Assembly: GCF_000733295.1 (NCBI RefSeq)
Contig: NZ_JPMI01000026.1
Span: 1-64,000 of the forward strand
Direction: 5' to 3'
DNA from: Archangium violaceum Cb vi76
Lineage (GTDB): Bacteria; Myxococcota; Myxococcia; Myxococcales; Myxococcaceae
DNA length: 64,000 bases
Part shown: piece by piece, positions 1-9,394 of the stretch
Layout of the letters: every line of letters starts with the position of its first letter
Position numbering within the stretch: the first letter of the stretch is position 1
Position numbers and translations under genes: made by a program
The notes under the pieces: model-generated
Databases searched by the model: none
What the model saw: only the letters and a program-made list of their open reading frames with translations
Told to the model about the DNA's origin: nothing

Positions 1-1
1 C

Positions 2-325
2 TGCAACGAGCTACAAAAGCAGTGCTACGCCAAGTGCATGAGGCGCAAACCTGAGATCCCATCCATACCGAAGCACTCTGGCAAGCACAAGGAACATTGC
101 ACTACAAAATGCCTCAATGAGTTTATGGATTGCGTCAAGAAAATGGAGGAACTGGAGAGACAGGAGTCACAGAGCAAGAAGCTTCAATTCCAAAACATCA
201 ACGAAGCGCTCGAATGGCTCAAAGAACACACACCCAAGGCGCTGCCCGGAACCCATGTAGTCGTGGCCGGAGTAGGATTTGTTATTGCGATAGTCGGCGG
301 CGCACTCTTTCTTGTTCCCATCTAA
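2..325 (+). CDS. Partial Cys-rich protein with C-terminal membrane segment
   Basis: The reading frame is open from the left edge, so the 5' end is missing; an internal ATG at 38 exists but the Cys pattern continues upstream of it. The visible part has Cys in spaced pairs (C-N-E-L..C-Y-A-K-C, then C-T-T-K-C..C), a charged coiled-coil-like stretch, and a C-terminal hydrophobic segment of about 20 residues that ends VPI. Similar Cys-pair plus terminal-hydrophobic layouts occur in uncharacterised myxobacterial secreted or polymorphic-toxin-associated proteins, but no nuclease or other catalytic motif is visible. The next gene follows after 48 bp in the same direction and could be its partner. Function unknown. 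Confidence 0.55.
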   Translation, partial: CNELQKQCYAKCMRRKPEIPSIPKHSGKHKEHCTTKCLNEFMDCVKKMEELERQESQSKKLQFQNINEALEWLKEHTPKALPGTHVVVAGVGFVIAIVGGALFLVPI

Positions 326-373
326 GCCGAACGTATCATAATAAAACAGAACCCCGAAAGGTTCGGCGCTACC

Positions 374-769
374 ATGCCCTACATTCCAGACTTCGACACA
401 GACGCAATCCTCAGCGCTCTTAACGCCATCAGCCAGAAGCATCCGGAGGGCTCCCCGGAGAGGGACGTCATCGAACTCGCGCAGATCGCGTTGGTCTACC
501 CTCGCCACATCCGGAAAGAGGATGACTTCCGCAGGTTCTACAAAGAATTCTTTGATCCCTCATTCAAGCTCAAGGTCTCCCATGAGTTTGCAACGCGGGA
601 AGATGCAGATAAATGGCTTGCCAGCGGAAACGCGGAGGACGCCGAGCGCGTCAGAATCGCCGGTAAGGGGTTCATGGTCGTTCAATTGCCAGGGAGGCTA
701 ACGTTTATGAGCGCACCTCTTGAAGACGAAGAGGTGGAGGAAGACGAATCGGAGGAGGATTCCGAGTAG
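374..769 (+). CDS. Hypothetical protein with acidic tail
   Basis: 131 residues, cytoplasmic by appearance: no signal peptide and no membrane segment. A mixed helical N-terminal half (residues 1-60) is followed by a section with DADKWLASGN and KGFMVVQLPGRL, then a very acidic tail (about 13 Asp/Glu in the last 18 residues). It follows the partial Cys-rich gene in the same direction, the arrangement expected of an effector followed by a cognate small protein; an immunity-like role is only inference. No clear Shine-Dalgarno precedes ATG 374. GC content is lower than in the genes to the right, suggesting an acquired pair. Confidence 0.55.
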   Translation: MPYIPDFDTDAILSALNAISQKHPEGSPERDVIELAQIALVYPRHIRKEDDFRRFYKEFFDPSFKLKVSHEFATREDADKWLASGNAEDAERVRIAGKGFMVVQLPGRLTFMSAPLEDEEVEEDESEEDSE

Positions 770-1242
770 GCTCAAAAGGGCGAAAGGTGTCAAAGAAGTT
801 GAGCGACACGACCCGGCACGGCACGCGGCACGACACGCGGCAGGAAGGCGAAGAGAGGAAATCAGGCCGAGAAATCTCCTCACCTCTACCGAGCCGCCGC
901 CTCTCGGAAGGCCTGAGAAGGTGTCAAAGAACTCGTAAGCCGGAGTTCCTACGAGTCGTCTGAGTGATGCCTGGAGGCTGCCCATGGATCCATCGGGTGA
1001 AAGTCCCGAAGCGGTAGACGGTCGAGACCGCATAGCTCGGATGGCCCCGACAGGGGAGAGCCCTGCGGTGAAGTCCACCCCTGCGCTGCCCCTGCTGGCA
1101 GGACGGCCGGGGCCGACGTGTGCCTCAAGGCGGCCTCACCCTGCGTGCACTGGCATGGCTCACTTCTCTTGGGCTCCCGTCAGCTGCCATCCCCCGCCTC
1201 TCTGCCCCAACCCCCTGCCCTCAACCCTGCCCCTCTTCCTCT
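770..1242 (+). other. Non-coding debris, possible group II intron remnant
   Basis: I see no convincing gene here. The 13-base word aggtgtcaaagaa occurs near 785 and again near 920. Around 998-1090 the sequence contains a hairpin-like GGGTGAAAGTCCC followed by short G/C-paired segments (gccccgacaggggagagcc), which resembles the first domain of bacterial group II intron RNA. No reverse transcriptase or intron 3' domain was found nearby, so at most this is a 5' fragment. The segment from 1150 to 1240 is C-rich and featureless. Confidence 0.2.
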
Positions 1243-1577
1243 TATGCGCCCGAGGGGAAGTCGGACCAGGAGGTCCGTGACTACTTCGTGGCCCGCTACG
1301 GCGAGTGGGTGCTGCTCCAGCCCAAGGCCGAGGGCGTGAACCTGCTCGTGTGGCTCGGCCCGGTGGCCCTCTGAGCCACGAGCTGATCCGGCGGAAGATG
1401 TACGAGGAGGCGGATCGCGTCACGAACCGGGCGCTGGCGGTGGAGCCGTTCAGCGTGGAGCTTCGGGTGCACCTGGGCGTGCTGAAGGCGGTGCGCGGGG
1501 ACGAGGCGGGCGCTTAGCCGGAGCTGCTCGAGCGCTTGTAGTCGCTGGCGGCGAAGGAGCAGCCGCCAGTGGCGTGA
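1243..1577 (+). pseudogene. ccmH: Remnant of ccmH and a following TPR gene
   Basis: Residues read from 1243 to 1374 give KSDQEVRDYFVARYGEW then VLLQPKAEG and LLVWLGPVA, the conserved core of CcmH, the thiol reductase-like subunit of cytochrome c maturation that presents apocytochrome. The CxxC-containing N-terminal half is absent. In another frame, about 1375 to 1577, a tetratricopeptide-like stretch (YEEADRVTNRALAVEP, ELRVHLGVLKAVRGDEAGA) is interrupted by two TAG codons. In cytochrome c maturation operons a TPR protein (CcmI-like) commonly follows ccmH, so the two pieces are probably leftovers of one operon. Both look non-functional. Confidence 0.5.
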
Positions 1578-1583
1578 CGCGCA

Positions 1584-2387
1584 TCAGGCCGTGGGGTTGA
1601 GCGCCCAGGACAGCGCGTAGTCGGCGACCTCCTCCCAGCCGTCCTGCCCGACGGTGAAGTGGCAGCGGCCAGCGTACTCCTTGTAGGCCACGATGCCGGT
1701 GTTGTAGTGCCGCGCGTTCGACTTGTTCACCGCCGCCGGCATGATGTTGTCCTCGGCGCCAGCGATGAAGAGCAGCGGCGCACGGTCCTCCTTGTCGAAG
1801 TCCACCTTCGTGGGCGCGTGCGGGTTGAAGTTGGCGAGCGCCCCATCGAACACGAAGCGGCCCGGCGCGGGCACGTGATAGCGCTCGTACGCGGCCCGGG
1901 ACTTCTCCTCGGTGAGCGTGTTGGTGAAGGCGTAGTGGAACTGCTCGTGGGTGAAGGGCACCGCGCGGTGGCGGTTCGCCGGATTGCCGAGCACGGGGAA
2001 CGTCGCCTTGATGGTGGTGAGGGGCAGGCGCAGCACGCCCTTCGTCGGCACGGAGTCGATGGCCACGCCCGCCGCGCCCAGCCCGCGGTCCAGCATCATC
2101 TGTGTCAGCGCGCCGCCGAACGAGTGGCCCATGATGATGGGCGGGCTCTCCAGGCCGCGGATGAACGTCTCATAGTAGTGGGCGACGTGCTCGATGGTGA
2201 GTTTCTCGATGGGCGACGGGTCCTTCCGCAGCGCTTCGACTTCGACCTCCAGCCCCGGATACGCGGGCGCGAGCACCTTGAAGCCGCGGCTCTTGAAACG
2301 CTCGCTCCAGTGCTCCCAGCTGCGGGGCGTCATCCAGAGTCCATGAATCAAGACAATCGTATCGGGCGTCGTGCGAGTCTGGGTCAT
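1584..2387 (-). CDS. Alpha/beta hydrolase
   Basis: Soluble alpha/beta-hydrolase fold enzyme of 267 residues with no signal peptide. Visible are the oxyanion segment TIVLIHGLWMTPRSW near residue 15, the nucleophile elbow GHSFGG near residue 100, the acid in GAEDNIMP and the catalytic His in GRCHFTVGQDGW close to the C-terminus, so the triad is complete. I start at ATG 2387, right before the first beta-strand; an upstream in-frame start adds 20 residues that do not look like this family. The substrate cannot be told: related proteins are annotated as esterases or lipases. It stands alone beside pseudogenes. Confidence 0.85.
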   Translation of the reverse strand: MTQTRTTPDTIVLIHGLWMTPRSWEHWSERFKSRGFKVLAPAYPGLEVEVEALRKDPSPIEKLTIEHVAHYYETFIRGLESPPIIMGHSFGGALTQMMLDRGLGAAGVAIDSVPTKGVLRLPLTTIKATFPVLGNPANRHRAVPFTHEQFHYAFTNTLTEEKSRAAYERYHVPAPGRFVFDGALANFNPHAPTKVDFDKEDRAPLLFIAGAEDNIMPAAVNKSNARHYNTGIVAYKEYAGRCHFTVGQDGWEEVADYALSWALNPTA

Positions 2388-2709
2388 CGAGCATTCCGGG
2401 GTGAAGAGGAGACCGGGTAACACTGCACCCGCCTCCACCCCAAGCACCTCCCCCGGTAGAGGGAGCCCGCCGCCCCCCCCCGCTCTCGCGGGCGTTCGAG
2501 GAGCTGTACGACCAGGGCATCGCCGCGGCGCGGAACGTAGGAGGCTCCCTCTCGGAGGCCTGGACGCGCGTGCTCGACGCAGTGCGGGGCGACTGCGTTC
2601 CGGCGCGAGGCGCCACCTTCTTCCTCGAGCAGGATGTCGCGCAGGGGTCCTTGGGGCGGGGCTCCTGCTCTCCTCCGGAGCGCGCTCGGACGAGGGGACG
2701 CGGGATTCG

Positions 2710-4063
2710 GAGTCTGACGTCTACCCATGGCGGGGAAGGCGTTACTCCCTCTCTCGGGTGAGTGGTTCCATCACCCCTCCGGGGGCCGAGGCGGCGGGCA
2801 ACCAGCCGCACAACCGCGCGGACCTGACGGCCTTGCGCCAGACGCACCGGGACAGCGGCTGGGAAGCGAAGTTCGACGCCGACAACGACGACAGCTACAT
2901 CCCGAAGCAGCCCCCCAAGCGCTGGCTCGTGGAGATGAAGAAGGACGAGAACACCTACGGCTCCCAGACCTTCGTCGAGGGCACGCCCAACGCCACGATC
3001 AGCACCATTCGCCGCCGGGAGGGCAACACGGTGAGCGAGACCTATAGCGGGAAGACCTTCTCGCCCGACGGCAAGGACCTGGTCGACGTGAGCGGCCAGT
3101 CCACCAGCAGGTACGGCGCGGATGGCAAGCTCGACCAGTTGGACATCACCCGCAAGGACCGGGACGGCTCGAGCCAGGAGCACCACTATACCCGGACCAC
3201 GGAGACCACGGCGGACGGCATCCGGCACACGGAGAAGACCGACAGCAGGTTCTGGGACAAGGACAACAACCCCACCTCCGCGCGGCAGGAGCACGTCTCG
3301 CTGCAGACCCCTCAGGGCGAGAAGGACATCAGCCTCCGGAGCGAGGTGACCGGACCGGCCGGTACGGTCGTCCACGAGGTGAACGAGAACGGCGATCGGC
3401 TCACGTTCCAGAACGCCCAGGGCGAGGTGCGCGACATCACCGACCCCGGTCAGTTCCAGAGCGAGGACGAGAAGAATCTGGCGCTGACGGCCGCGACCAC
3501 CTCGAAGGCCATGTCCGAGGGCGGCGTGGTCGGTTCAGCGCTGGCCGACAAGTTCACCCGGGCCGAGAGCGCGCTCGGTGCGGGCAAGATCGACGACTCC
3601 CTCAACAACGCCAAGAAAGCCACCAAGACATTCGAGGGGCTCGTGGGCGCCACGGGTATCGTGGGCGCGGGTATCTCGCTCAAGGAGGCCATCCAGGACA
3701 AGGACAGGGCTGCTCAGGCCCTGGCGGGCTTCCAGCTCACGGGCTCTTCCATGGAGTTCACCGCGGCGGCGAACGCGGCGCACAACTCGCTCCGCGGACT
3801 CAAAGGGGTCCGTGGACATCGTGGCGGGCGCTGGCGCCTTCGGGGCGGCCGTCCTGGGCGCGCCCGTCATCGGGGCGGCCATCGGCTTCGGAGGCTTCCT
3901 CGCCAAGAGCTTCATCGATTTCGCCTTCGACGATCAGCACCAGATCAGCGAGCTGACGATCGATGAGCAGCTGCGCACACCAGAAGAGATCGCGGCGGAC
4001 GAGCAGAAGCAGCAAGAGCAGAACGAAGAGAATTGGGAGGCGTCCATGCAGAACCCGTGGTGA
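2710..4063 (+). pseudogene. Truncated, frameshifted large protein
   Basis: A coding-like frame begins without a credible start around 2710-2770 and reads through a hydrophilic, repeat-like section (RYGADGKLDQLDITRKDRD, HYTRTTETTADG, DITDPGQFQSEDEKN) and a helical Ala-rich part (GLVGATGIVGAGISL). At about 3805-3815, in the run aaaggggtcc, the sense switches by one base: the continuing frame reads KGSVDIVAGAGAFG, AAVLGAPVIGAAIGFGGFLA, then a charged end QQEQNEENWEASMQNPW. The glycine/alanine-rich hydrophobic segment resembles membrane-inserting parts of secreted effectors, but no family is recognised. A separate in-frame fragment (AFEELYDQGIAAARNVGG, 2490-2640) lies upstream in another frame. 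It is either a pseudogene or one sequencing error plus 5' truncation. Confidence 0.5.
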
Positions 4064-4232
4064 ATGATGATGAGGCAGGTGCCGAGCGACTCGTCATCAA
4101 CATCGACCCGGCCTGCCATGACCTGCGTCCCCCACCCCCCTGTGTCACCCCGCCCTTTGACGCCCCGCGGCGTCCCATGCAAATGGCCCCCCGAAGAGGC
4201 CCTGCCCCGGGGAAACCCAGGGCCCCCGCGGG

Positions 4233-4871
4233 TCATCCAATCACTGGCACGGTGTGGTGCGGGCACTGGAACACGTCCGAGCGCGAGGAAGCCAACAGGT
4301 CGGTGCGATCGAACCAGGCCTGGATGCGCAGCTCCACCCCCGGCGGGCCGTTGAAATCTTCGCGCGTGATGCTGAACGCGCCGCCCGGCTGGACTGGGGC
4401 CGTTACCCACTGCCGCAGGTTGCCGGTGGGGTGGTCGTGCTCGAGCCGCACCCGCACGCTGAGCGGAAGCTGCGCGTTGAGGTCCACCGCCTGGTCGGTG
4501 TCGAGGCTCAGCACGCCGTACACGAGCAGCCGCGTCTCGTGCCACTGCGCTTTCAGGATACGGATCCGGGTCCGCACCCGCGGGCGGATGAAGTAGAAGC
4601 AGCTGCCCCAGCGCTCGTCCGCGTCTTCGGCGATGCGCCACGCCGTCAGGCGGAAACCCTGATCGTTGGTGCACCCCGGCCGGATGATGTCGTTGTCCAG
4701 GGTCAACCGGCAGGTGAAGATGGCTGTCTCGCCGGGCGGGATGTCGGCCTGGGCGGGCGTGACCTCCAGCGTCGCGCCCCACGGCAGACCCTCCGGGACC
4801 AGGTAGGCCCGCTCGACGACCTGGGCGTCGCTGTGGACCTGGAATGGGAATTCAATCAGGTCGTAGCTCAT
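4233..4871 (-). CDS. Hypothetical beta-rich partner of the metalloprotease
   Basis: 212 residues, no signal peptide, no membrane segment. The sequence is rich in alternating beta-strand patterns and contains VTPAQADIPPGETAIFTCRL, typical of an immunoglobulin-like beta-sandwich, followed by a second beta-rich part (RVRLEHDHPTGNLRQWVTAP, GVELRIQAWFDRTDLL). Its ATG at 4871 overlaps the stop of the upstream metalloprotease gene by four bases (ATGA), so the two are almost certainly translationally coupled and act together. It could be an accessory, cargo-binding or inhibitory subunit; the sequence alone does not decide. Confidence 0.7.
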   Translation of the reverse strand: MSYDLIEFPFQVHSDAQVVERAYLVPEGLPWGATLEVTPAQADIPPGETAIFTCRLTLDNDIIRPGCTNDQGFRLTAWRIAEDADERWGSCFYFIRPRVRTRIRILKAQWHETRLLVYGVLSLDTDQAVDLNAQLPLSVRVRLEHDHPTGNLRQWVTAPVQPGGAFSITREDFNGPPGVELRIQAWFDRTDLLASSRSDVFQCPHHTVPVIG

Positions 4872-7800
4872 GTCGTCGCCTCGAATTCGAACACGTTCTT
4901 CTGAGCGTTGTTGTTCTGGAGCAGCACGTCATCGGACGCCAGCGCCAGCGTGTCGCCCGTCGTGGGGTCGACTCCAGCCGGGATGGTCCAATCGATGATC
5001 TCCGCGCGGAGGCACTGATGCGCGTTGGTGGCCGGATCCACGTTCCAGGTGAACGGGGCCGTTTCCCACGTGCCGCCGTTGATCTGCGGGAGCGTCATCG
5101 TGTCGCGCTGCACCCACCGGCCGTCGTCTCCCGCGCCCGGCGGGTCGCAGATGAACCAGCGCACCTTGACATCCTCGGCGTGGACGGCGCCCGCGTTGTG
5201 CGGCCGCACCACCAGGAAATGCGGCTCGACGCCGCTGCTCGGAAACCGCACCGTCTCGCCCTGGTCGGTCGGCGTGCCCTCGGGATAGATCCGCGCCACG
5301 GTGGGGTCCGGGTTGTCAGCGGGCCAGTCCACCCAGATGTCGGGACTGCGCCAGGACGGGACATTGTCCTGGAAGAAGAGATCGATGAACTCGGCCGGTT
5401 CGCGCACGACCCTCACGCGGGCGATGGGGATCGTCCCGCCGCGGATCGTCCGCAGGTCCACCAGCTCGACCCTGGTGCCCTTGACGGGGAACTCGGGTGA
5501 CGCGGCGAAGTCGAAGGTGTCGCCAACCGCCGTCAGCTCCCGCCCTTCATTGAGCAGGTGGACGCTGCGGCGGTACAGCCCGTTGACCGCCCAACGGCGG
5601 TCCGTCCCCGGTTGGAGCACGTTGGTGACGATCACGGCCGGGGTCGGCGGCAGCAGCTGGGAGTAGGACACGCCGGGCGCGCGCAGCTCGATCAGGTCGA
5701 CCACGCCCCCGTCGCTGCCCAGATGGACCTTCATCATCTGGCCGATCGGCAACCCCGCGCCCACCTCGGCTTCGATGTCGGCACGCATGGCGTTGTCCCA
5801 GTACTCCACCGGGCAAAGCCAGGCCTCGGTCTCGGTCACCCCCGCCGGGTCCGGCATCGGCACGTTCACCACCCGGTTGAGGCTCGGGTTGCCGGGGTCT
5901 TCCACGATCCAGTTGACCGCCCATTTGGACCAGGCGCAGAAGTGGTTGAAGCGGAAATTCCCGCCGGCCATCTGGCACCAGCGGTCGATGTATTCGACGT
6001 CGTCGCGGAAGCCGCTGGCGGAATACAGATCGGGCAGGCCCAGCCCGTGGCCGATTTCGTGGCTCATCACCGCCGGATCGAACTGGTTGAAGCGCTGGCC
6101 GATCAGCAAATCAGTGCCCATGGTGACCGGCGGGTCGTCCGGGTCCGGGTTGTTCAGGTCGGTCGCCTGGTGGTAGCGAACGAACATGCGCAGCCGAGCG
6201 AAGTCGACCGCGTTGGTGCAGTTCCAGCGGTCGGCCGCGGGGACGGACGCCGGGCACGCGCCGACGAAGCCGATCATCATCGCGTCGAAGTCGGCGAACT
6301 GAGCGCGCACGGCCTCGGCGTCCCAGGGGCCCGTCGCCCGGAGGTGCTCCATCGCGGCGGTGAAAACGTCGTTCGCCAGGTCCGGGTGATAGCGCATCGT
6401 GTTCTGGTTGTTGACGTTGCTGTCGCTCCCCGCGACTGGCGCGGCCTCTGGCCACCCGCTCCCCTCGAGCTCGCTGGTCGAAACCAGGGTGATCCGCGCG
6501 CCGTTGCCGCCCTTGTCCGGTGCGAGGTTGATGCGCACGCGCACCTCCTGCGCGGCCGCGTCTTCCTCGGTCTCGACGACCGTGTCGAGATGAGGGTCGT
6601 TCAGGCCTGCGCCCTCGCCGGCGTCGCGCCGTGCGGCGTGCAGGCACTCGGCGAAGTAGCTGGCGATCTGGAGTGGGCTGCCCAACACCCCCGGGCGCGA
6701 GCCCGCGCCATCGAGCCCGGTCGCGACCAGCGCGGCCGGCGCCGGGCCCGGCAGGGTCAGCGTGACGCGCCCCTTCTGGGTTGCGCCGCCGGCCGCGGCC
6801 ACCCGGATCTGGCCCTGGAGCCGGCCGAACTGCGTATCGTCGTCCGAGGTGCGGATGCGCCGGAACACGACGTCCTGAATCACGACCGGAGTCCCGGCCG
6901 CGGACTCGGCCGCCCGGATGGCGTTCGTGACGTGCTGACCGAGCGCGTCGAGGAAGGCGGCCTCGTCGTCGCCCTGCGCGTGGTTGAGCGCCAGCGCCCC
7001 AAAGGCGAGGTTCAGGACCCGGGTGGAGCCCGTTTCATCCTCGACGTCGAGCCGCAGCGTTTCCGTCCCGGCGAAGTTCACCACCACGGGATAGGCGTTG
7101 TGCGTGTGCGTCGTCCACAGCGCGGCGAACGGGATGGCGTAATCCTTTCCGACGCCGAGCGCCGGCTCGGAGTGCAGCGTCATCGCCTCGGTCCCATCGA
7201 ACACGGGCGGGTCGGCCCAATCGGCCGGCATGACCGTCTCGATGCCGCCCGGGGAGTAGTCGTCGTAGAAGTACGAGGCAAAGGAGCGCGGCAGCACCAG
7301 CGGCGGGCGCGGCGCGCCGAGGTGCACGCCGAACACGGTGAACTCCGCTTCGAGCGTCTGGAAGCTGTTCTCGCGGTAGTAGTCGTAGGCGATGTCGTAG
7401 ACGTTGGTCTCGAGCAGCGCCTGCATCCTGGCCTGGTCGGGGTCTGTAAAGGCCTGGCCGGGTTCGGTGACGGTGAAGACGCACACGCGCAGGTGCGGGT
7501 TCGGCGAGGCGGGGCGGGACTTCCGCCCGTGGAACGTCACCGGGCGGGCCAGCGCCGGATCAACCGGCCTGCGCCCGGGGTCCGTCGCGGGCACGCCGCG
7601 GAGGGCGGGGACGTATTCGTCGAGCGACCAGGCTTCCAGCGTGTTCGTCCCCCGCTGCATCACGAGCATGCGGTCGGAGCCCACCGGGCTGGTGGCGACC
7701 AGCGACCCGCGCGGGCCCAGGTAGCGCTCGAAGGCCACGTTGAGGTTGTGGTCGAGCACGGCCATGCGCTCGCCGCCTTTGGCCAGCGCGACGAGATACC

Positions 7801-8830
7801 GGCCGGAGCGCCGGAGCTGTGCCACCGTCCAGCCGAGCGTGGCGCGCTGCCGCTCCTGGCAGGGCTCGTCGTCAGGAATCGGCCCATCCGGGGGGGCCCC
7901 ATCCCCAGGGGTCCCCGGGCCGTCGGGCGGGCGGGGCTCGCGGCATTCACAGCCACAGGCGCGCAGCAGGTGCCTCAGCCGCCGGCACACCTCGGCCGCG
8001 GTAGGAACGCGGCCGCCGGTGGCCGGTGTGGCGCGCACCTGGAGCAGCTCGCCCCCCTTGCGGGCGATGACAAGCCACTGGTCGCTCAGCGCGGCCACGG
8101 CGGTCGCCCGCACCTCGGCGTCGACCTGCGCCACCTCGAGGGTCGCGCTGTCCTGGCCGGTTGGGAACCCCAGCACGTGCGCGCCATGCCGTGCATCCAC
8201 CGCGACCAGCAGGTCGCTCCGCTGCGGCTCCAGCGCGGAGACGCTCGTCAGGTTCGCCAGCGGCAGTTCTGCCCGCCGGGTCGCCCCACCCGCCTCCGCG
8301 CTGACCGCCACCAGGACCGGCCCGGCTCCACGCGCACGGTCGACCACCGCCAGCGTACTCCGCCGCGTGCAGACGAGGTAACGCAGCTCGCCGCCCAGGT
8401 CCTTCAGCAGGACGCGGCTGCGTGGCTTCACATGGGAGTCCCTCCCCAGGGGTTCGGGCAGCTCGAGCTCGACCAGCGACCGATCCGCCAGCGCGGCGAC
8501 AAGGGCCAGCCTCCGCTCACCGGGCCGGCTCGCCAGCCCGAGCACCGGCGACTCCGTCTTGATCTCCGCGACCGGCCGGGCAACGCCGCCATCCGCGGGC
8601 AGGTCATCGAAGCGGTAGAACAGAATGCGGCGGTCGTGAGCGATCGCCCCGTAGCGGTCTCCGCCTGAAAGAACCAGGTGCTCGGGCGTCCGCACTCGCG
8701 GTCGTTTTTCGGGCTGACCCGCCGGTGGCTCCCTGCCGCGGGGCGGTTGGTCGCCCACGTCTACAAGGCACGTGCGGAACCCAGGTGAACGACTGATGCC
8801 CCGAGATGAGGGGTGTGTAGCCTTGGCCAT
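4868..8830 (-). CDS. Large M6-like metalloprotease with propeller-like N-terminus
   Basis: 1320 residues. The zinc-binding signature HEIGHGLGLPD lies near residue 923; HExxHGxGxxD is the metzincin-type motif of peptidase family M6 (immune inhibitor A) and relatives, so a secreted or surface endopeptidase activity is expected. Residues 1-430 consist of repeated beta-strand units ending in Val-Ala-Leu patterns (YGAIAHDRRILFYRF, LVALAKGGERMAVLDHNLNV) that look like a beta-propeller, interrupted by a Pro/Cys-rich linker near 290-335. The C-terminal 200 residues are beta-rich (FLVVRPHNAGAVHAEDVKVRW), like a CARDB-type domain. No Sec signal peptide is visible, which is odd for M6. ATG 8830 is preceded by AGGAG seven bases upstream. 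The downstream gene overlaps by four bases. Confidence 0.8.
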   Translation of the reverse strand: MAKATHPSSRGISRSPGFRTCLVDVGDQPPRGREPPAGQPEKRPRVRTPEHLVLSGGDRYGAIAHDRRILFYRFDDLPADGGVARPVAEIKTESPVLGLASRPGERRLALVAALADRSLVELELPEPLGRDSHVKPRSRVLLKDLGGELRYLVCTRRSTLAVVDRARGAGPVLVAVSAEAGGATRRAELPLANLTSVSALEPQRSDLLVAVDARHGAHVLGFPTGQDSATLEVAQVDAEVRATAVAALSDQWLVIARKGGELLQVRATPATGGRVPTAAEVCRRLRHLLRACGCECREPRPPDGPGTPGDGAPPDGPIPDDEPCQERQRATLGWTVAQLRRSGRYLVALAKGGERMAVLDHNLNVAFERYLGPRGSLVATSPVGSDRMLVMQRGTNTLEAWSLDEYVPALRGVPATDPGRRPVDPALARPVTFHGRKSRPASPNPHLRVCVFTVTEPGQAFTDPDQARMQALLETNVYDIAYDYYRENSFQTLEAEFTVFGVHLGAPRPPLVLPRSFASYFYDDYSPGGIETVMPADWADPPVFDGTEAMTLHSEPALGVGKDYAIPFAALWTTHTHNAYPVVVNFAGTETLRLDVEDETGSTRVLNLAFGALALNHAQGDDEAAFLDALGQHVTNAIRAAESAAGTPVVIQDVVFRRIRTSDDDTQFGRLQGQIRVAAAGGATQKGRVTLTLPGPAPAALVATGLDGAGSRPGVLGSPLQIASYFAECLHAARRDAGEGAGLNDPHLDTVVETEEDAAAQEVRVRINLAPDKGGNGARITLVSTSELEGSGWPEAAPVAGSDSNVNNQNTMRYHPDLANDVFTAAMEHLRATGPWDAEAVRAQFADFDAMMIGFVGACPASVPAADRWNCTNAVDFARLRMFVRYHQATDLNNPDPDDPPVTMGTDLLIGQRFNQFDPAVMSHEIGHGLGLPDLYSASGFRDDVEYIDRWCQMAGGNFRFNHFCAWSKWAVNWIVEDPGNPSLNRVVNVPMPDPAGVTETEAWLCPVEYWDNAMRADIEAEVGAGLPIGQMMKVHLGSDGGVVDLIELRAPGVSYSQLLPPTPAVIVTNVLQPGTDRRWAVNGLYRRSVHLLNEGRELTAVGDTFDFAASPEFPVKGTRVELVDLRTIRGGTIPIARVRVVREPAEFIDLFFQDNVPSWRSPDIWVDWPADNPDPTVARIYPEGTPTDQGETVRFPSSGVEPHFLVVRPHNAGAVHAEDVKVRWFICDPPGAGDDGRWVQRDTMTLPQINGGTWETAPFTWNVDPATNAHQCLRAEIIDWTIPAGVDPTTGDTLALASDDVLLQNNNAQKNVFEFEATT

Positions 8831-9249
8831 GGCCTGCTCCTGTTTTGATGGAGAGGCCTCGCCACGTTTGTGAGAATCGAGAACCCGGCGCGAGGTTTCG
8901 ACCGCTGAGATGACCGGGGCTCAGACAAGCAACCCACCAGGTGACCGCGGTACGCCCAGCCCCGGATGCCTGCCTGCTTCGCCTCGGCGAGGCGAGCCTC
9001 CAGGGCGCCCCCGGCGAGGAGGGAAGTGATGGCGGGCCCGCACACCAGCACCTCCACCTCGCGCGCGGGAAAGCCGCGCCCGGCAAGCGCCTGCTGGCCA
9101 GTGGACAGCGCGGCCTTGAGCTGCGGCGGCGGCTGCACGAGGAAGAGTACCCGCTCCGGGGTGCCCGCGGCGCGCCTGAGCGGGGCTCCGGGAGAAGTCG
9201 GCTGCGCCGCGAGCGCCGGCAGAGCCAGGGCCAGGCCGAGCACCCCCAC
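8761..9249 (-). pseudogene. Decayed periplasmic DsrE-like protein
   Basis: From a GTG at 9249 the frame begins with a hydrophobic, signal-like stretch (GLALALPALAA) and continues RVLFLVQPPPQLKAALSTGQ, EVEVLVCGPAITSLLAGG, EAKQAGIRGWAYRGHLVGC, a pattern like DsrE/DsrF sulfur-relay proteins (strand, GxA loop, final Cys). After the Cys the frame turns into Arg/Pro/His-rich nonsense and overlaps the start of the metalloprotease gene by 70 bases. The intact protein would be about 110 residues after the signal, so the 3' end seems to have been replaced. Family assignment is tentative. Confidence 0.35.
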
Positions 9250-9394
9250 CCCACCCGCCAGGGGAAGCCGAAGTCGTGGGCGCGCGGCCAGCCAGGTGTC
9301 GACGCTGAAAGCTCCCGCCTATAGACTCCTCCAGCCGGTGCTGTCCTTCTCCCAGAAGGGCGCCCTCGTGGGGCTGGGCGGCATCTTCTGAGCC

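Noticed and set aside
4238-4262. Sigma-54-like TGGCAC promoter
   Set aside because: The -12 element does not fit TTGC at the right spacing and the site lies within the coding 3' end of the minus-strand gene.
5558-8668. 1036-codon open frame on the plus strand
   Set aside because: It is antisense to the metalloprotease, with Arg/Val/Gly/His-rich composition and no domains; a GC-rich shadow.
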